Virus record (IMG/VR): IMGVR_UViG_3300025874_000092
Coordinates: 1 to 24,391 of that record
Strand: one strand, 5' to 3'
Length of the DNA stretch: 24,391 nt
Source of the DNA: a virus
In this document: in pieces, positions 1 to 7,644 of the stretch
How the letters are laid out: every line of letters begins with the position of its first letter
Position numbering within the stretch: position 1 is the first letter of the stretch
Notes under the pieces: model-generated
What the model was told of the DNA's origin: nothing
The model's database searches: none
The model's input: the letters and a program-made list of their open reading frames with translations, nothing else
Translations under genes and position numbers: made by a program

Positions 1-72
1 AGAATGGTTATGAAATACAACGCTGGAGTTGGTTACGCTGTATCTGAAGATATTGCACTTTACTCTGCATAA
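1..72 (+). CDS. C-terminal end of a structural protein, probably major capsid protein (5' truncated)
   Basis: An open frame runs from the first base to a TAA at 70-72 and gives 23 residues ending GYAVSEDIALYSA. The start lies outside the window. The closing pattern, a hydrophobic strand rich in G, A, V and Y that ends almost at the stop, resembles the end of HK97-fold capsid proteins. A strong terminator and then a tail-tube-like gene follow at once. Assignment as major capsid protein rests mostly on this position and is an inference. Another structural protein is possible. Confidence 0.4.
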   Translation, partial: RMVMKYNAGVGYAVSEDIALYSA

Positions 73-82
73 TTAATAATTT

Positions 83-110
83 AGTGGGAGGGTAACACCT
101 CCTACTTTTT
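83..110 (+). terminator. Intrinsic terminator after the capsid-like gene
   Basis: AGTGGGAGG (83-91) pairs with CCTCCTACT (98-106) with one G-T wobble, leaving a six-base loop GTAACA, and is followed by a T run to 110. It lies 10 bases after the stop of the upstream gene. It probably lowers read-through into the next gene, as is usual after very highly expressed capsid genes. Confidence 0.75.
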
Positions 111-123
111 AAACCTATTCAAT

Positions 124-699
124 ATGGCATGTTTATTACAAGATGGTAGAGGGCTAGAATGTAGAACCGCTATTGGAGGTATACGAAATGTATACTTTGT
201 CAATAATGGAGCTGCTGGAACCCTGGTTATCGGAACAGACGGCCAATTGACAGCATTAGGCACAGCAAGTACAGCATATCAATACGCTTTAAATCCACAG
301 AGCTCAACTTTCGATGAAACAGTAACAGTTTCTGAAGAAAATGGTACAGTGTTTTACGAGCAAGTGCTAACGCTAGCATTACCTAATCTATCAATTACGG
401 CTTTAAAAGCATTAAAAGAATTAGTACAAGGACGCTTTCAAGTCTTTGTAGAAGATAATAACATAAACGAGGTTACTGGTAACGGTGACTTATACCTAGC
501 TGGAGCATACAATGGTATGACTGTTACAGCTGGTAACGTTGGTAGAGGTCAAGCATTTGGCGATATGAGCGGTTACAATCTTACTTTTACAGGAAGAGAA
601 AAAGCAGCAGCTATTGCTGTTGTAGCAGCTGATTCTGCAAATGAAGATGTTTTCCAAGGGTTAACAACTAATCCACCAACTATCGACGACGGATCTTGA
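124..699 (+). CDS. Putative major tail tube / structural protein
   Basis: 191 residues with no signal peptide or membrane segment. It starts MACLLQDGRGLECRTAIGGI and alternates short beta-rich segments with glycine turns, for example ENGTVFYEQVLTLALPNLS near residues 72-90 and GDMSGYNLTFTGRE near residues 147-160. The opening (M-A-C-x-L, then a C-R-x-x-x-G-G-I pattern) and the 'YNLTFTG.E' end are what I recall from a structural protein family in Bacteroidota phages that lies directly after the capsid gene and is usually called a tail tube or tail protein. The assignment is by pattern memory and position. The gene stands alone between two intrinsic terminators, which fits a stoichiometrically abundant virion protein. 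The C-terminal acidic tail (PTIDDGS) is probably disordered. Confidence 0.55.
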   Translation: MACLLQDGRGLECRTAIGGIRNVYFVNNGAAGTLVIGTDGQLTALGTASTAYQYALNPQSSTFDETVTVSEENGTVFYEQVLTLALPNLSITALKALKELVQGRFQVFVEDNNINEVTGNGDLYLAGAYNGMTVTAGNVGRGQAFGDMSGYNLTFTGREKAAAIAVVAADSANEDVFQGLTTNPPTIDDGS

Positions 700-726
700 T
701 AGTATAATGTTATTAATAAAATAATT

Positions 727-755
727 AAAGGCACTCGAAAGGGTGCTTTTTTTTT
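727..755 (+). terminator. Intrinsic terminator with GAAA tetraloop
   Basis: AAAGGCACTC (727-736) pairs with GGGTGCTTTT (741-750) around a GAAA loop (737-740), and the T run continues to 755. It ends the tail-tube-like gene and separates it from the adhesin and portal operon that begins at 811. Confidence 0.85.
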
Positions 756-775
756 ACTTCTAAAACAACTTGTAC

Positions 776-795
776 TATTCTCTATTTATTAATAT
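776..795 (+). promoter_or_regulatory. Candidate late promoter motif, copy 1
   Basis: TATTCTCTATTTATTAATAT lies 15 bases before the ATG at 811, directly after a terminator, where a new promoter is needed. The same 20 bases with a single difference occur at 18465-18484, before the tail operon. It does not match the TATATTTAC type promoters elsewhere in the window, so it could be a late class read with the phage sigma factor at 15171. Functional assignment is inferred from position and repetition. Confidence 0.45.
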
Positions 796-810
796 ATCAA
801 ATCAACAAAG

Positions 811-2340
811 ATGATTAAGGTACAATCTGAGACATCAAAGACAATATACCCTAGCCTAACTTCAGTTAGTGATGATGCTAATAGCAATTACTACCTAATG
901 GAGGTTGAAAACGAGCAAACAAAAAGAAAAGTTGCTAAGGTGATCACTAAAGGAGCTGTTACAAATAGATCAGTAGCTTGTAGTTTAGACGAAGTCACTT
1001 ACACAAATTTCTCTTCTTCTGGTGCTGTGTATATGGATCACCTTCCTTACTTACTAACAACTGGTGATAATTGGAGTATGTGTTTATGGTTTAAACATAA
1101 GTACAACACTGGAAACAGTGACATAAAAACGTTGATATACTTTAGACAATTGACAACTCCGTCTGAGTTTATTTGTACCATTAACGCTGATGGTTATATA
1201 GAAGTAAATCAATACTTTAATAAGGTTCACGTATTTGATAGTGTTAAAGTTGATGATGGTAATTGGCACAGATTGGTGTTAACTCAAAAGAATAATGGTA
1301 GCACTGCTAGTAAGATTAAATGCTATATAGATGGTAAACACATTGGTAATACATCTATCGATTTTACTTTGTATTGGTCTAACTTTGATAGGTACTTTTT
1401 AGGAACCAATTTAGCTGTATCAGGAAGAAGTTTATTTGGTGAACTTAAAGACTTTCAACTATGGGACTACACTTTAAATGGTGATGATATTAAATTTGAT
1501 TATGACTTTCCTGACTTTTTAGCTTCAGATAGACAAGAAAACGCAGCACCTGTTAATAGGAATATGAAAACTAGATATGAATTATCTAGCGCTACATTCG
1601 GTAACTTCCATAACTCTTACAACGATAATTTAATAGACTATCCTAACGATTTTTTTAGTTGGGAAAACATAAGCAACCTTGATATAAGTAACAACGTAGC
1701 TTTATCAAACAATGGATTTAAAATAGCTGACAGAATAACTTACGATGGTGTTTCTAATTTTAATCTTATAACCCAAACAATAACGAACGTTCCAGGTACT
1801 GGGGAATGGAGGTTTGGAATGTGGGTAAAAGGAGAAGGTAACACAATAGGAAGTAGAGGAAGATTAAGGTTTTACTCTGGTACTTCTGTGCAATACCCTC
1901 AAGAGACTATATTTATATACACTGATCAATGGCAATTTGTAGATACTTATACTGATATAGGTGTTACTGGCTCTTTGGTTTTAGGTTTTGAGCCATTAAT
2001 ATTTTGGGACAATACAAGTAGTGCACGTGACCCACAAAAAGGAGATGCTATTTACGCTTATGGGGCTAGGTTTAAAGGAACAACTTATGACCTAACAGCT
2101 ACACTTGTAGCTAGTGCAACTTTCCGAACAGGCTCAACTCCTATGTTTGCTTTTGATGATAACGCTTTTTATAAGTACAAAATATACGAGCAAACAAGCA
2201 AAAATAACACAGATATTTACGATGACTCTATTCTTGGTTTAAGAGAAGAAGGTAAATTATTTGTACAGGGAATAGGTCAACCTGAATACGTAAAACAAAA
2301 AGACGCAGATTCAACAAACGAAGTATACTTAAAAATATGA
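811..2340 (+). CDS. LamG / concanavalin A-like lectin domain virion adhesin
   Basis: 509 residues. Residues about 70-225 form a LamG (laminin G, jelly-roll) domain: strand WSMCLWFKHK near 88-97, GNWHRLVLTQ near 150-159, CYIDGKHIG near 171-179 and FGELKDFQLWDYTLN near 209-223. Residues about 280-430 look like a second beta-sandwich, carbohydrate-binding-module-like (GEWRFGMWVKGEG, then QWQFVDTYTDIG). The first 50 and last 60 residues (REEGKLFVQG..NEVYLKI) look like a separate virion-anchoring part. The protein most likely decorates the virion and binds polysaccharide on the host surface. It overlaps the portal start by four bases (ATGA), so the two are translationally coupled. It could be a head fibre or neck appendage rather than a tail fibre, and the position next to the portal favours that. 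Confidence 0.65.
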   Translation: MIKVQSETSKTIYPSLTSVSDDANSNYYLMEVENEQTKRKVAKVITKGAVTNRSVACSLDEVTYTNFSSSGAVYMDHLPYLLTTGDNWSMCLWFKHKYNTGNSDIKTLIYFRQLTTPSEFICTINADGYIEVNQYFNKVHVFDSVKVDDGNWHRLVLTQKNNGSTASKIKCYIDGKHIGNTSIDFTLYWSNFDRYFLGTNLAVSGRSLFGELKDFQLWDYTLNGDDIKFDYDFPDFLASDRQENAAPVNRNMKTRYELSSATFGNFHNSYNDNLIDYPNDFFSWENISNLDISNNVALSNNGFKIADRITYDGVSNFNLITQTITNVPGTGEWRFGMWVKGEGNTIGSRGRLRFYSGTSVQYPQETIFIYTDQWQFVDTYTDIGVTGSLVLGFEPLIFWDNTSSARDPQKGDAIYAYGARFKGTTYDLTATLVASATFRTGSTPMFAFDDNAFYKYKIYEQTSKNNTDIYDDSILGLREEGKLFVQGIGQPEYVKQKDADSTNEVYLKI

Positions 2341-4496
2341 GCTTAAGAATAATAAATTTAGCGGCTGAGAAATCACCAAAAGCAAAAGAGTCTAACTCTA
2401 AGGAGTGGGTATCTTACGGTGATGACAATAACTACTTTGAGTATTTGATTGACAGATACAATGGTAGTGCTGTGAATAACGCGATTATATCGTCTGTTAG
2501 TGATCAAATATATGGCGAAGGTTTATCGTGTACTGACGAAAACAAAAAGCCTTTAGATCACGCTAAGATGAAGACTATATTTAAACCAAACGATTTAAAG
2601 CGTGTATCTCATGATCTTAAGTTATTAGGTCAAGGTGCGTTTAACATTGTTTGGAATAAAGGTAGAACTCAAATACTTAAGGCAAAGCATATACCTATGC
2701 AAAACTTAAGGCCTGAGAAATCTATAGAAGGTGAAATCCAGGCATACTACTACTCCGATGATTGGAGTCAATATAGAAAAGAAAGATATGCACCTAAACG
2801 CATCGAAACGTTTACTGGTGAAAAAGGAGATACATCGCAAGTATTGGTTATAAAACCTTATGCTTCAGGTTACTTTTACTTTTCACCTGTTGATTACGCT
2901 GGATGTTTGCAATGGGCAGAGATAGACGAAGAAATTGGTACATACCATTTATCTAATATTCAAAATGGCTTCGCTCCTACGATGATGATCAACTTCAACA
3001 ATGGTCAACCAACTGAAGATGAGCAAAATCATATCGAGAATAAAGTGATGCAAAAGCTTCAAGGTACTAAAGGTAAAAAGTGGCTTATATCATTTAACGA
3101 TGATACTACAAACGCAACTACTATTGATAGTTTACCAATATCAGAAGCTAGTGAACAATACAAGTTTTTAAGCGAAGAGGCTACACGTAAGATCTTAATA
3201 GGTCACAAAGTAACTAGTCCTATTTTGTTTGGTATAAAAGACAGCACAGGTTTAGGAAACAACGCTGACGAAATAAAGACTGCTTCTCAATTATGGGACA
3301 ACACAGTTATACGGCCATATCAAAATATGATACTTGATGCTATAAACGAAGTGCTGCTTGTTAACGGTATTATTTTAAACACATACTTTAAGACTTTACA
3401 ACCAATAGAATTTATAGAAACCGAAGGTCTTGATGCTGATGAGAAAGAGATAGAGACTGGGATTGATCAATACAGTGAGTTTAGTGAATTCAAAGACTTA
3501 AAAGACATAGATACTAAGCCAACTAGTGGAATGATCTCTGAGGCTAAGAGAGGACTGGAACTAAGAAGAGAGTTTGGTAGAGGAGGTACTGCTGTTGGAG
3601 TTGCTAGAGCTAGAGATATATCTAACGGTAAAAATTTAAGCTTAAGTACTATCAAAAGAATGTACTCATTTTTTAGCAGACATGAGAAATCTACTAAAGG
3701 AGGACAAGGCTACAAAGTAGGAGACGATGGCTACCCAAGTGCTGGTAAAATAGCTTGGCTACTTTGGGGTGGAGACGCTGGGTTTACTTGGTCAAAAAGA
3801 AAGGTAGAAGAAATAAAGAATGTAGAAGAAGACTTTTATAAATGTAAACCTGGTTGTAAAAAGAAAAAAGGTAAATGTGAATGTTCTTCTAACTTTAAAG
3901 ACGAAAGACCTTTTTTATCAGATGATCAAGGCGATGATCTGTTAGACTACTTAGAATTAGTTGGAGAAGAAAACGATAATGATGAATGGGAATTAATAAG
4001 TGAAGAAGAGGTTGATACTACTAAGGATGGTTTTCACCAATTCGCTAATCCTACAAAATCAGATGCTAATCCAGATGAAAAGTCTAGATGGGGAGACACT
4101 GGTTTATATAAGGTAAGATATGTTTATTCTAAGACTTCTAGAAAAGAGTCTAAATCATCCTCAAGACGTTTCTGTAGTAGAATGATAGAATTATCATCAA
4201 GCGGAATAGAGTACCGGTATGAGGATATTATCAAAATGGGTAAAGACGGCATAAACTCAGAATTTGCTCCAAAAGGAAAAAATACCTATAATTTGTTCAA
4301 ATACAAAGGAGGCGTTAATTGCCACCATGGTTGGCTTAGAAGAATATACTTTAGAAAAAAGAATAATAAAGGAAGGTTCTTACCTAACGAAGGCTTAGAA
4401 AACGACAAACGTGTAGGTAACAATCCTTATGTGAAGCAAAAAGGTGAAGAGGCTAAAGCAATGATTGATACACCTAATAAAGGACGACTAAATTAA
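2337..4496 (+). CDS. Composite portal protein with C-terminal gp7-like minor head domain
   Basis: 719 residues, longer than a typical portal of 400-550. Residues 1 to about 390 are portal-like: an N-terminal part with NNAIISSVSDQIYGEGL, the YFYFSPVDYAGCLQWAEIDEEIG region, and the helical TSPILFGIKDSTGLGNNADEI region. Residues about 394-494 hold a compact domain of unknown role (GRGGTAVGVARARDISNGK, then GYPSAGKIAWLLWGGD) that I know from phage portals and prohead-protease-type proteins. A four-cysteine knot-like cluster follows (C503, C507, C513, C515). The last about 115 residues carry FCSRMIE (C613), a Y-x-x-E-D-I motif and GGVNCHHGW (C662, H663, H664), the pattern of SPP1 gp7-type minor head proteins. 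It forms the DNA-entry dodecamer and probably part of the head interior. A DUF6712-type gene follows six bases later. Confidence 0.75.
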   Translation: MSLRIINLAAEKSPKAKESNSKEWVSYGDDNNYFEYLIDRYNGSAVNNAIISSVSDQIYGEGLSCTDENKKPLDHAKMKTIFKPNDLKRVSHDLKLLGQGAFNIVWNKGRTQILKAKHIPMQNLRPEKSIEGEIQAYYYSDDWSQYRKERYAPKRIETFTGEKGDTSQVLVIKPYASGYFYFSPVDYAGCLQWAEIDEEIGTYHLSNIQNGFAPTMMINFNNGQPTEDEQNHIENKVMQKLQGTKGKKWLISFNDDTTNATTIDSLPISEASEQYKFLSEEATRKILIGHKVTSPILFGIKDSTGLGNNADEIKTASQLWDNTVIRPYQNMILDAINEVLLVNGIILNTYFKTLQPIEFIETEGLDADEKEIETGIDQYSEFSEFKDLKDIDTKPTSGMISEAKRGLELRREFGRGGTAVGVARARDISNGKNLSLSTIKRMYSFFSRHEKSTKGGQGYKVGDDGYPSAGKIAWLLWGGDAGFTWSKRKVEEIKNVEEDFYKCKPGCKKKKGKCECSSNFKDERPFLSDDQGDDLLDYLELVGEENDNDEWELISEEEVDTTKDGFHQFANPTKSDANPDEKSRWGDTGLYKVRYVYSKTSRKESKSSSRRFCSRMIELSSSGIEYRYEDIIKMGKDGINSEFAPKGKNTYNLFKYKGGVNCHHGWLRRIYFRKKNNKGRFLPNEGLENDKRVGNNPYVKQKGEEAKAMIDTPNKGRLN

Positions 4497-4502
4497 TAAA
4501 CA

Positions 4503-5000
4503 ATGGCAGCATTATTTGTAAACGAAGATAAATTAAAAAATTGCACAGCTATCAATTACAACGTTGATACTGCATTTTTGTTACCTTTTTTAAAGATAGC
4601 TCAAGATAAACATTTGCAAATGATTCTTGGAACTCGTTTGTACAACAAAATAAGTACCGATATAAATGACCGTGATCTTGATGGTGTATATAAAACACTT
4701 GTCGACGATTACGTTCAGGACTGCCTAGTGCATTACGCTTTAGTTGAAGCATTACCATTTATATCATACCAAATAAAGAACGGTAGCATTACCCAAAAAA
4801 ATAGTGAAAATGGTAACGCGGCAAGCCGAGAAGATGTAAATTACTTAGTGCAAAAAGAAAGAGATACTGCAGAGTTTTACGGACAAAGAATTGTAGAGTA
4901 CTTGTGTTATAATTCATCACTTTTCCCAGAATACACAACGAATAATGATGATGAGATTGAACCAATAAAAAATGCTTACTTTACAGGTATAAAAATATGA
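4503..5000 (+). CDS. DUF6712-like head-completion / connector protein
   Basis: 165 residues, mostly helical. The segment AFLLPFLKIAQDKHLQMILG (about 25-44), then LYNKIS, a long second helix pair with CLVHYALVEALPFISY, and a C-terminal helix ending near LCYNSSLFPEY match the layout of the short head-tail connector proteins of Bacteroidota phages grouped as DUF6712, as far as I can judge from pattern. Such proteins add to the portal and form the ring for tail joining. The position immediately after the portal agrees. It shares the bases ATGA with the next small gene. Family name is by recognition only. Confidence 0.6.
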   Translation: MAALFVNEDKLKNCTAINYNVDTAFLLPFLKIAQDKHLQMILGTRLYNKISTDINDRDLDGVYKTLVDDYVQDCLVHYALVEALPFISYQIKNGSITQKNSENGNAASREDVNYLVQKERDTAEFYGQRIVEYLCYNSSLFPEYTTNNDDEIEPIKNAYFTGIKI

Positions 5001-5089
5001 AATACAGACCAAAGCTACATAATATAAAAAAGCTAAAGGTGTATTTAAGAAAACTAAAGGATGAAAAGCGACTTGATAGAACTAAATAG
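4997..5089 (+). CDS. Small basic protein, unknown
   Basis: 30 residues (MKYRPKLHNIKKLK...), start overlapping the connector stop as ATGA. About two fifths of residues are K or R, which suggests nucleic-acid contact or an amphipathic helix. I recognise no family. The tight overlap on both sides (it runs 29 bases into the next gene) supports real translation, but so short a frame could be chance. Confidence 0.4.
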   Translation: MKYRPKLHNIKKLKVYLRKLKDEKRLDRTK

Positions 5090-5198
5090 CATTAATGCTG
5101 CTGCCATAGGTGTTACCTTTGCAGACTTTGATGCAATATTGACGACGTTAGTCTTGGTTACGGCGTTAGTATACAATGTGCAAAGATTAATTAAATGA
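5061..5198 (+). CDS. Small single-pass membrane protein, holin-like
   Basis: 45 residues. An N-terminal acidic stretch is followed by one hydrophobic helix (ILTTLVLVTALVYNVQRLIK, residues 26-45) ending in basic residues, so the C-terminus is expected in the cytoplasm. It overlaps the endolysin start by four bases (ATGA), and genes of this size and shape next to an endolysin are commonly holins or pinholin-like proteins. Role inferred from context. Confidence 0.55.
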   Translation: MKSDLIELNSINAAAIGVTFADFDAILTTLVLVTALVYNVQRLIK

Positions 5199-5545
5199 AG
5201 TACTTCTCTAAAAGTGAGTTTAAATGCAATGACGTTCAGTGCTTTGATCTTATGAACCCTGAACTAATAAAGAAACTAGATTTAGCTAGAGGTATTGCTG
5301 AAGTATCTTTCTTTATTACCTCTTCTTATAGGGATAAAGAAACAAACGATAGAGAAGGTGGCTCTAAAAAGTCTGCTCACTTGAGAGGTAATGCCGTTGA
5401 TATACATTGTGAAAATTCCTACCATAGATTTAAAATAGTACAAGCTTTGTTAGATGTTGGGTTTACAAGGATAGGTATTCACAGTACATTTATACACGCT
5501 GATGTAGATGAAGAGCTTGCTGATTGTGTAATTTGGACTTACTAA
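5195..5545 (+). CDS. M15 family peptidase endolysin (D-Ala-D-Ala / L-Ala-D-Glu peptidase type)
   Basis: 116 residues. It is a zinc peptidase of the M15 (VanY/Peptidase_M15_3) type. The opening KYFSKSEFKC is typical for the small phage and bacterial members. SSYRD (43-47), SAHLRGNAVD (60-69) and HAD (101-103) supply the metal ligands expected for the family, H62, D69 and H101. It should cleave peptide cross-bridges in host peptidoglycan during lysis. There is no signal peptide, so release depends on a holin. The gene is coupled to small membrane proteins on both sides. Confidence 0.88.
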   Translation: MKYFSKSEFKCNDVQCFDLMNPELIKKLDLARGIAEVSFFITSSYRDKETNDREGGSKKSAHLRGNAVDIHCENSYHRFKIVQALLDVGFTRIGIHSTFIHADVDEELADCVIWTY

Positions 5546-5546
5546 T

Positions 5547-5684
5547 ATGACAGGTTGGGATTTAGGATTTGGCTACTACACTGGCGTTCTAGTTGGCTTA
5601 TGGTCGGGTAAATACGAGAACGGTTACAAACACGCTTTGTACTTACCATTTATATTCATTGAAATAAATACTTATTATGATTGA
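5547..5684 (+). CDS. Small hydrophobic protein of the lysis cassette
   Basis: 45 residues starting two bases after the endolysin stop. It contains a glycine- and aromatic-rich first half (GYYTGVLVGLWSG, 9-21) and a short hydrophobic second segment (ALYLPFIFIEI). This could be one or two short membrane passes. I know no family. Position suggests a holin partner or spanin-like helper, which is an inference. It overlaps the next frame by eight bases. Confidence 0.5.
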   Translation: MTGWDLGFGYYTGVLVGLWSGKYENGYKHALYLPFIFIEINTYYD

Positions 5685-5847
5685 GATTTTGAAATCAAAC
5701 TGGGCTGAATTGCTAATCGGAGCAATGGCATTTTTTAAAGTACTAGCTAACGTAACTCCTACTGAAAAAGACAACAAGATCTTTGGTTACTTAGATGACT
5801 TCGTTAACTACTTTATTAAGGACAAAAAAAATAAAGTAAATGATTAA
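5677..5847 (+). CDS. Small membrane-associated protein near holin
   Basis: 56 residues (MIEILKSNWAELLIGAMAFF...). One hydrophobic helix (residues 10-25) precedes a conserved-looking stretch, VTPTEKDNKIFGYLDD, that I recall from small proteins beside endolysins in marine phages, followed by an amphipathic basic tail. The predicted place is the inner membrane. Function unknown, probably an accessory to lysis. It overlaps both neighbours by eight bases. Confidence 0.6.
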   Translation: MIEILKSNWAELLIGAMAFFKVLANVTPTEKDNKIFGYLDDFVNYFIKDKKNKVND

Positions 5848-6055
5848 GGCCTTTTTGACAAAAGGGATCTTGCCAATAATTCCACAACTATTTAAAGATC
5901 ACAAAGGAAAGTGGAGTAGCAGACGCACCGTTTCTGGTGTGCTAGCTATGGCTTGTGTGATAGACATGGAAGTCAACGGCATTACCACTAATTCTTTGAT
6001 CTTAGCTTTTATAGCTGTATTACCATTATGCTTCTCTGTATTTGAGAAAAAGTAG
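5840..6055 (+). CDS. Holin-like membrane protein
   Basis: 71 residues. The first part is amphipathic and basic (LFKDHKGKWSSRRTVSG, residues 17-33). Two hydrophobic segments follow (GVLAMACVIDMEV near 33-45 and SLILAFIAVLPLCFSVF near 52-68) and the chain ends EKK. The K-G-K-W-S-S-x-R motif before a membrane hairpin is a pattern I recall from small membrane proteins of Bacteroidota phages. With the M15 peptidase 300 bases upstream, it is a reasonable holin candidate, competing with the gene at 5061. Confidence 0.6.
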   Translation: MIKAFLTKGILPIIPQLFKDHKGKWSSRRTVSGVLAMACVIDMEVNGITTNSLILAFIAVLPLCFSVFEKK

Positions 6056-6128
6056 CATTTATAAACAATACCAAGTCTATAAAGTTAATTTTTTTTATTT
6101 TAGTTGAAGTTAAACTAAAAGCTAAATT

Positions 6129-7220
6129 ATGAAGGACAATAGATATCGACTCAAAGACGAGGAGGTAGAGCTCATTGAACAACATCGAGCAAAAACCATA
6201 GACAACATAAACGACAATACTCTTTTAGATGCTCATCTATCAGAAAGGGGTATTCACAAAGATGACGTTGTAAGTGTAAAGCATTGGCAAGCAGCTAATG
6301 GAGAATATAGGTTCTCTATTGTTACTAAAGACAATGACAAGCTAAATAGTGATTACGTAGTTGGCAAGCTTAAAGAGTTTCTTGAAAAAAGAGCTCCTAA
6401 GTACGATAGAGTTAACTACAGTAATTATAGCAAAACAGGACATCTTCTCGTTATAAACCCTGCTGACATTCATATTGGTAAATATTGTGCTGTTGACGAA
6501 ACTGGAGAGCAATACGATCGAATGATAGCAGTATCTAGAGTAGTTGAAGGTATCGAAGGTTTGATAGAAAAAGCTAAAGGCTTTAATGTTGAAAGAATAT
6601 TGTTCTGTATTGGTAACGATGTACTACACGTAGATAATGTTTATAATAAAACTACTAAAGGTACTCAGCAGGACGTAGACGGGATGTGGTGGGAACATTT
6701 TGAAATAGCGTTGGAGTTATATGTTAGATGCGTAGAAAGATTAAGGGAAATTGCACCAGTAGATTGCGTGCATTCTATGAGTAACCATGATTACCAAAGT
6801 GGCTTTCACTTGGCACAAGCACTAAAGGCTTGGTTCAGAAAAGACAAGTCAGTAACTGTAGATGCTTCAGCACGTCATCGTAAGTATTATGAATATGGTA
6901 ACAATCTTATAGGATTGGAACACGGAGATGGTGCTAAAATGGATAACCTACCTTTGATTATGGCACAAGAAAAACCAGAAGAATGGGGTAGAGCTAAATA
7001 TAGATACTGGTACTTACATCACTTACACCATAAGATCAAATACAAATGGAGAGACGCTAAGGACTTTATTGGCGTAACAGTAGAATACTTAAGATCTCCT
7101 AGTGCTGCAGACTCATGGCACGCTAGAAAAGGCTACGTTGGTACTCCTACTGCTGTAGAAGCATTCGTACATTCATCAGACTTCGGTCAGGTAGCAAGAC
7201 TCACACACTTTTTTATATAG
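6129..7220 (+). CDS. Calcineurin-like metallophosphoesterase
   Basis: 363 residues. The dimetal phosphoesterase motifs occur in order: D113-x-H115 (NPADIHIGK), G162-N-D164, N219-H-D221 (MSNHDYQ), H265-G-D267 and H298/H300 (LHHLHH). The order and spacing fit a complete catalytic core. About 100 residues before the core (DEEVELIEQH...) may be a nucleic-acid-binding part. It likely hydrolyses a phosphodiester in DNA or nucleotides. Stand-alone phage members of this superfamily are usually of unknown substrate. It is not a convincing SbcD/Mre11, because no partner ATPase is present. The gene ends in a terminator at 7238 and follows the lysis cassette after a 73-base AT-rich gap. Confidence 0.82.
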   Translation: MKDNRYRLKDEEVELIEQHRAKTIDNINDNTLLDAHLSERGIHKDDVVSVKHWQAANGEYRFSIVTKDNDKLNSDYVVGKLKEFLEKRAPKYDRVNYSNYSKTGHLLVINPADIHIGKYCAVDETGEQYDRMIAVSRVVEGIEGLIEKAKGFNVERILFCIGNDVLHVDNVYNKTTKGTQQDVDGMWWEHFEIALELYVRCVERLREIAPVDCVHSMSNHDYQSGFHLAQALKAWFRKDKSVTVDASARHRKYYEYGNNLIGLEHGDGAKMDNLPLIMAQEKPEEWGRAKYRYWYLHHLHHKIKYKWRDAKDFIGVTVEYLRSPSAADSWHARKGYVGTPTAVEAFVHSSDFGQVARLTHFFI

Positions 7221-7237
7221 CTACAAGTATTGTAGAT

Positions 7238-7269
7238 AAAGGGCTTTAGAAATAAGGCTCTTTTTTTTT
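7238..7269 (+). terminator. Intrinsic terminator after the phosphoesterase
   Basis: AAAGGGCTTT (7238-7247) pairs with AAGGCTCTTT (7254-7263) through a six-base loop, with a T run to 7269. A second small perfect hairpin, CTACAA-GTA-TTGTAG, sits just before it at 7221-7235. Together they close the late lysis unit before a new promoter. Confidence 0.75.
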
Positions 7270-7283
7270 GCACTTTTTTTGTG

Positions 7284-7322
7284 AAAATATTTTTTTCTTT
7301 CGCGATGTTTGCGTATATTTAC
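7284..7322 (+). promoter_or_regulatory. Promoter with TATATTTAC -7 box
   Basis: AAAATATTTTTTTC from 7284 and TATATTTAC at 7314-7322 reproduce the two boxes seen at 7873, 10041 and 17568. TATATTTAC is close to the Bacteroidota sigma-A -7 element TAnnTTTG. It follows a terminator and lies 30 bases before the ATG at 7353, with the leader CAACTAAACGAT. Confidence 0.65.
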
Positions 7323-7352
7323 ATATCAATAAAAACAAAACAACTAAACGAT

Positions 7353-7607
7353 ATGAAACTTAAATTCAAAAAATCTTGCCAAGGTAGTTACGAAGCAAAC
7401 GGAACTTATAAAAACCATAAAGTTACGGTATTGGTAGAGGGATATGAAGAAGGTGGATTTTGCTACTCAATACACATTAATGATTCCTACGCTGAAGGCG
7501 ATGGATGGATTGGATTAAGAAAAAAAGATATACTAGAAATGATTGACAGACAAGTAATGTGGAAGATTGATGAAATTATTGAAGAACAAAATTGTCCATT
7601 CCGTTAA
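7353..7607 (+). CDS. Small hypothetical early protein
   Basis: 84 residues (MKLKFKKSCQGSYEANGTYK...). The ATG at 7353 is chosen because the upstream in-frame GTG at 7281 lies inside the promoter. Two or three predicted beta strands (HKVTVLVEGYEEGGFCYSIH) are followed by a helix (KKDILEMIDRQVMWKIDEII). I know no family. As the first gene after a strong host-like promoter, it may be an early host-takeover protein, which is an inference only. Confidence 0.65.
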   Translation: MKLKFKKSCQGSYEANGTYKNHKVTVLVEGYEEGGFCYSIHINDSYAEGDGWIGLRKKDILEMIDRQVMWKIDEIIEEQNCPFR

Positions 7608-7644
7608 AACATAAACATTTACTAACTAAATAAACTGCAAAACC

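Noticed and set aside
1084-1269. Open frame on the minus strand (61 codons), with others at 3467-3655, 4552-4758, 7651-7842, 7943-8146, 8220-8456, 9585-9932, 15849-16052, 16973-17185 and 21079-21264
   Set aside because: Each lies antisense within a convincing + strand gene, lacks family features and has unlikely amino-acid composition. They are shadows.
6082-6120. Possible promoter before the phosphoesterase gene
   Set aside because: AAAGTTAATTTTTTTT and an AACTAAAA-like leader resemble 10041, but there is no TAnnTTT box (TAGTTGAAG only) and no terminator before it. Support is too weak for a feature.
6129-7220. Identification as SbcD/Mre11 nuclease
   Set aside because: The motifs are shared by all calcineurin-like phosphoesterases and no SbcC-type ATPase is nearby.
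7281-7352. GTG start that would lengthen the gene at 7353 by 24 codons
   Set aside because: The extension covers the promoter boxes and the A-rich leader. ATG 7353 fits the spacing seen at the other promoters.
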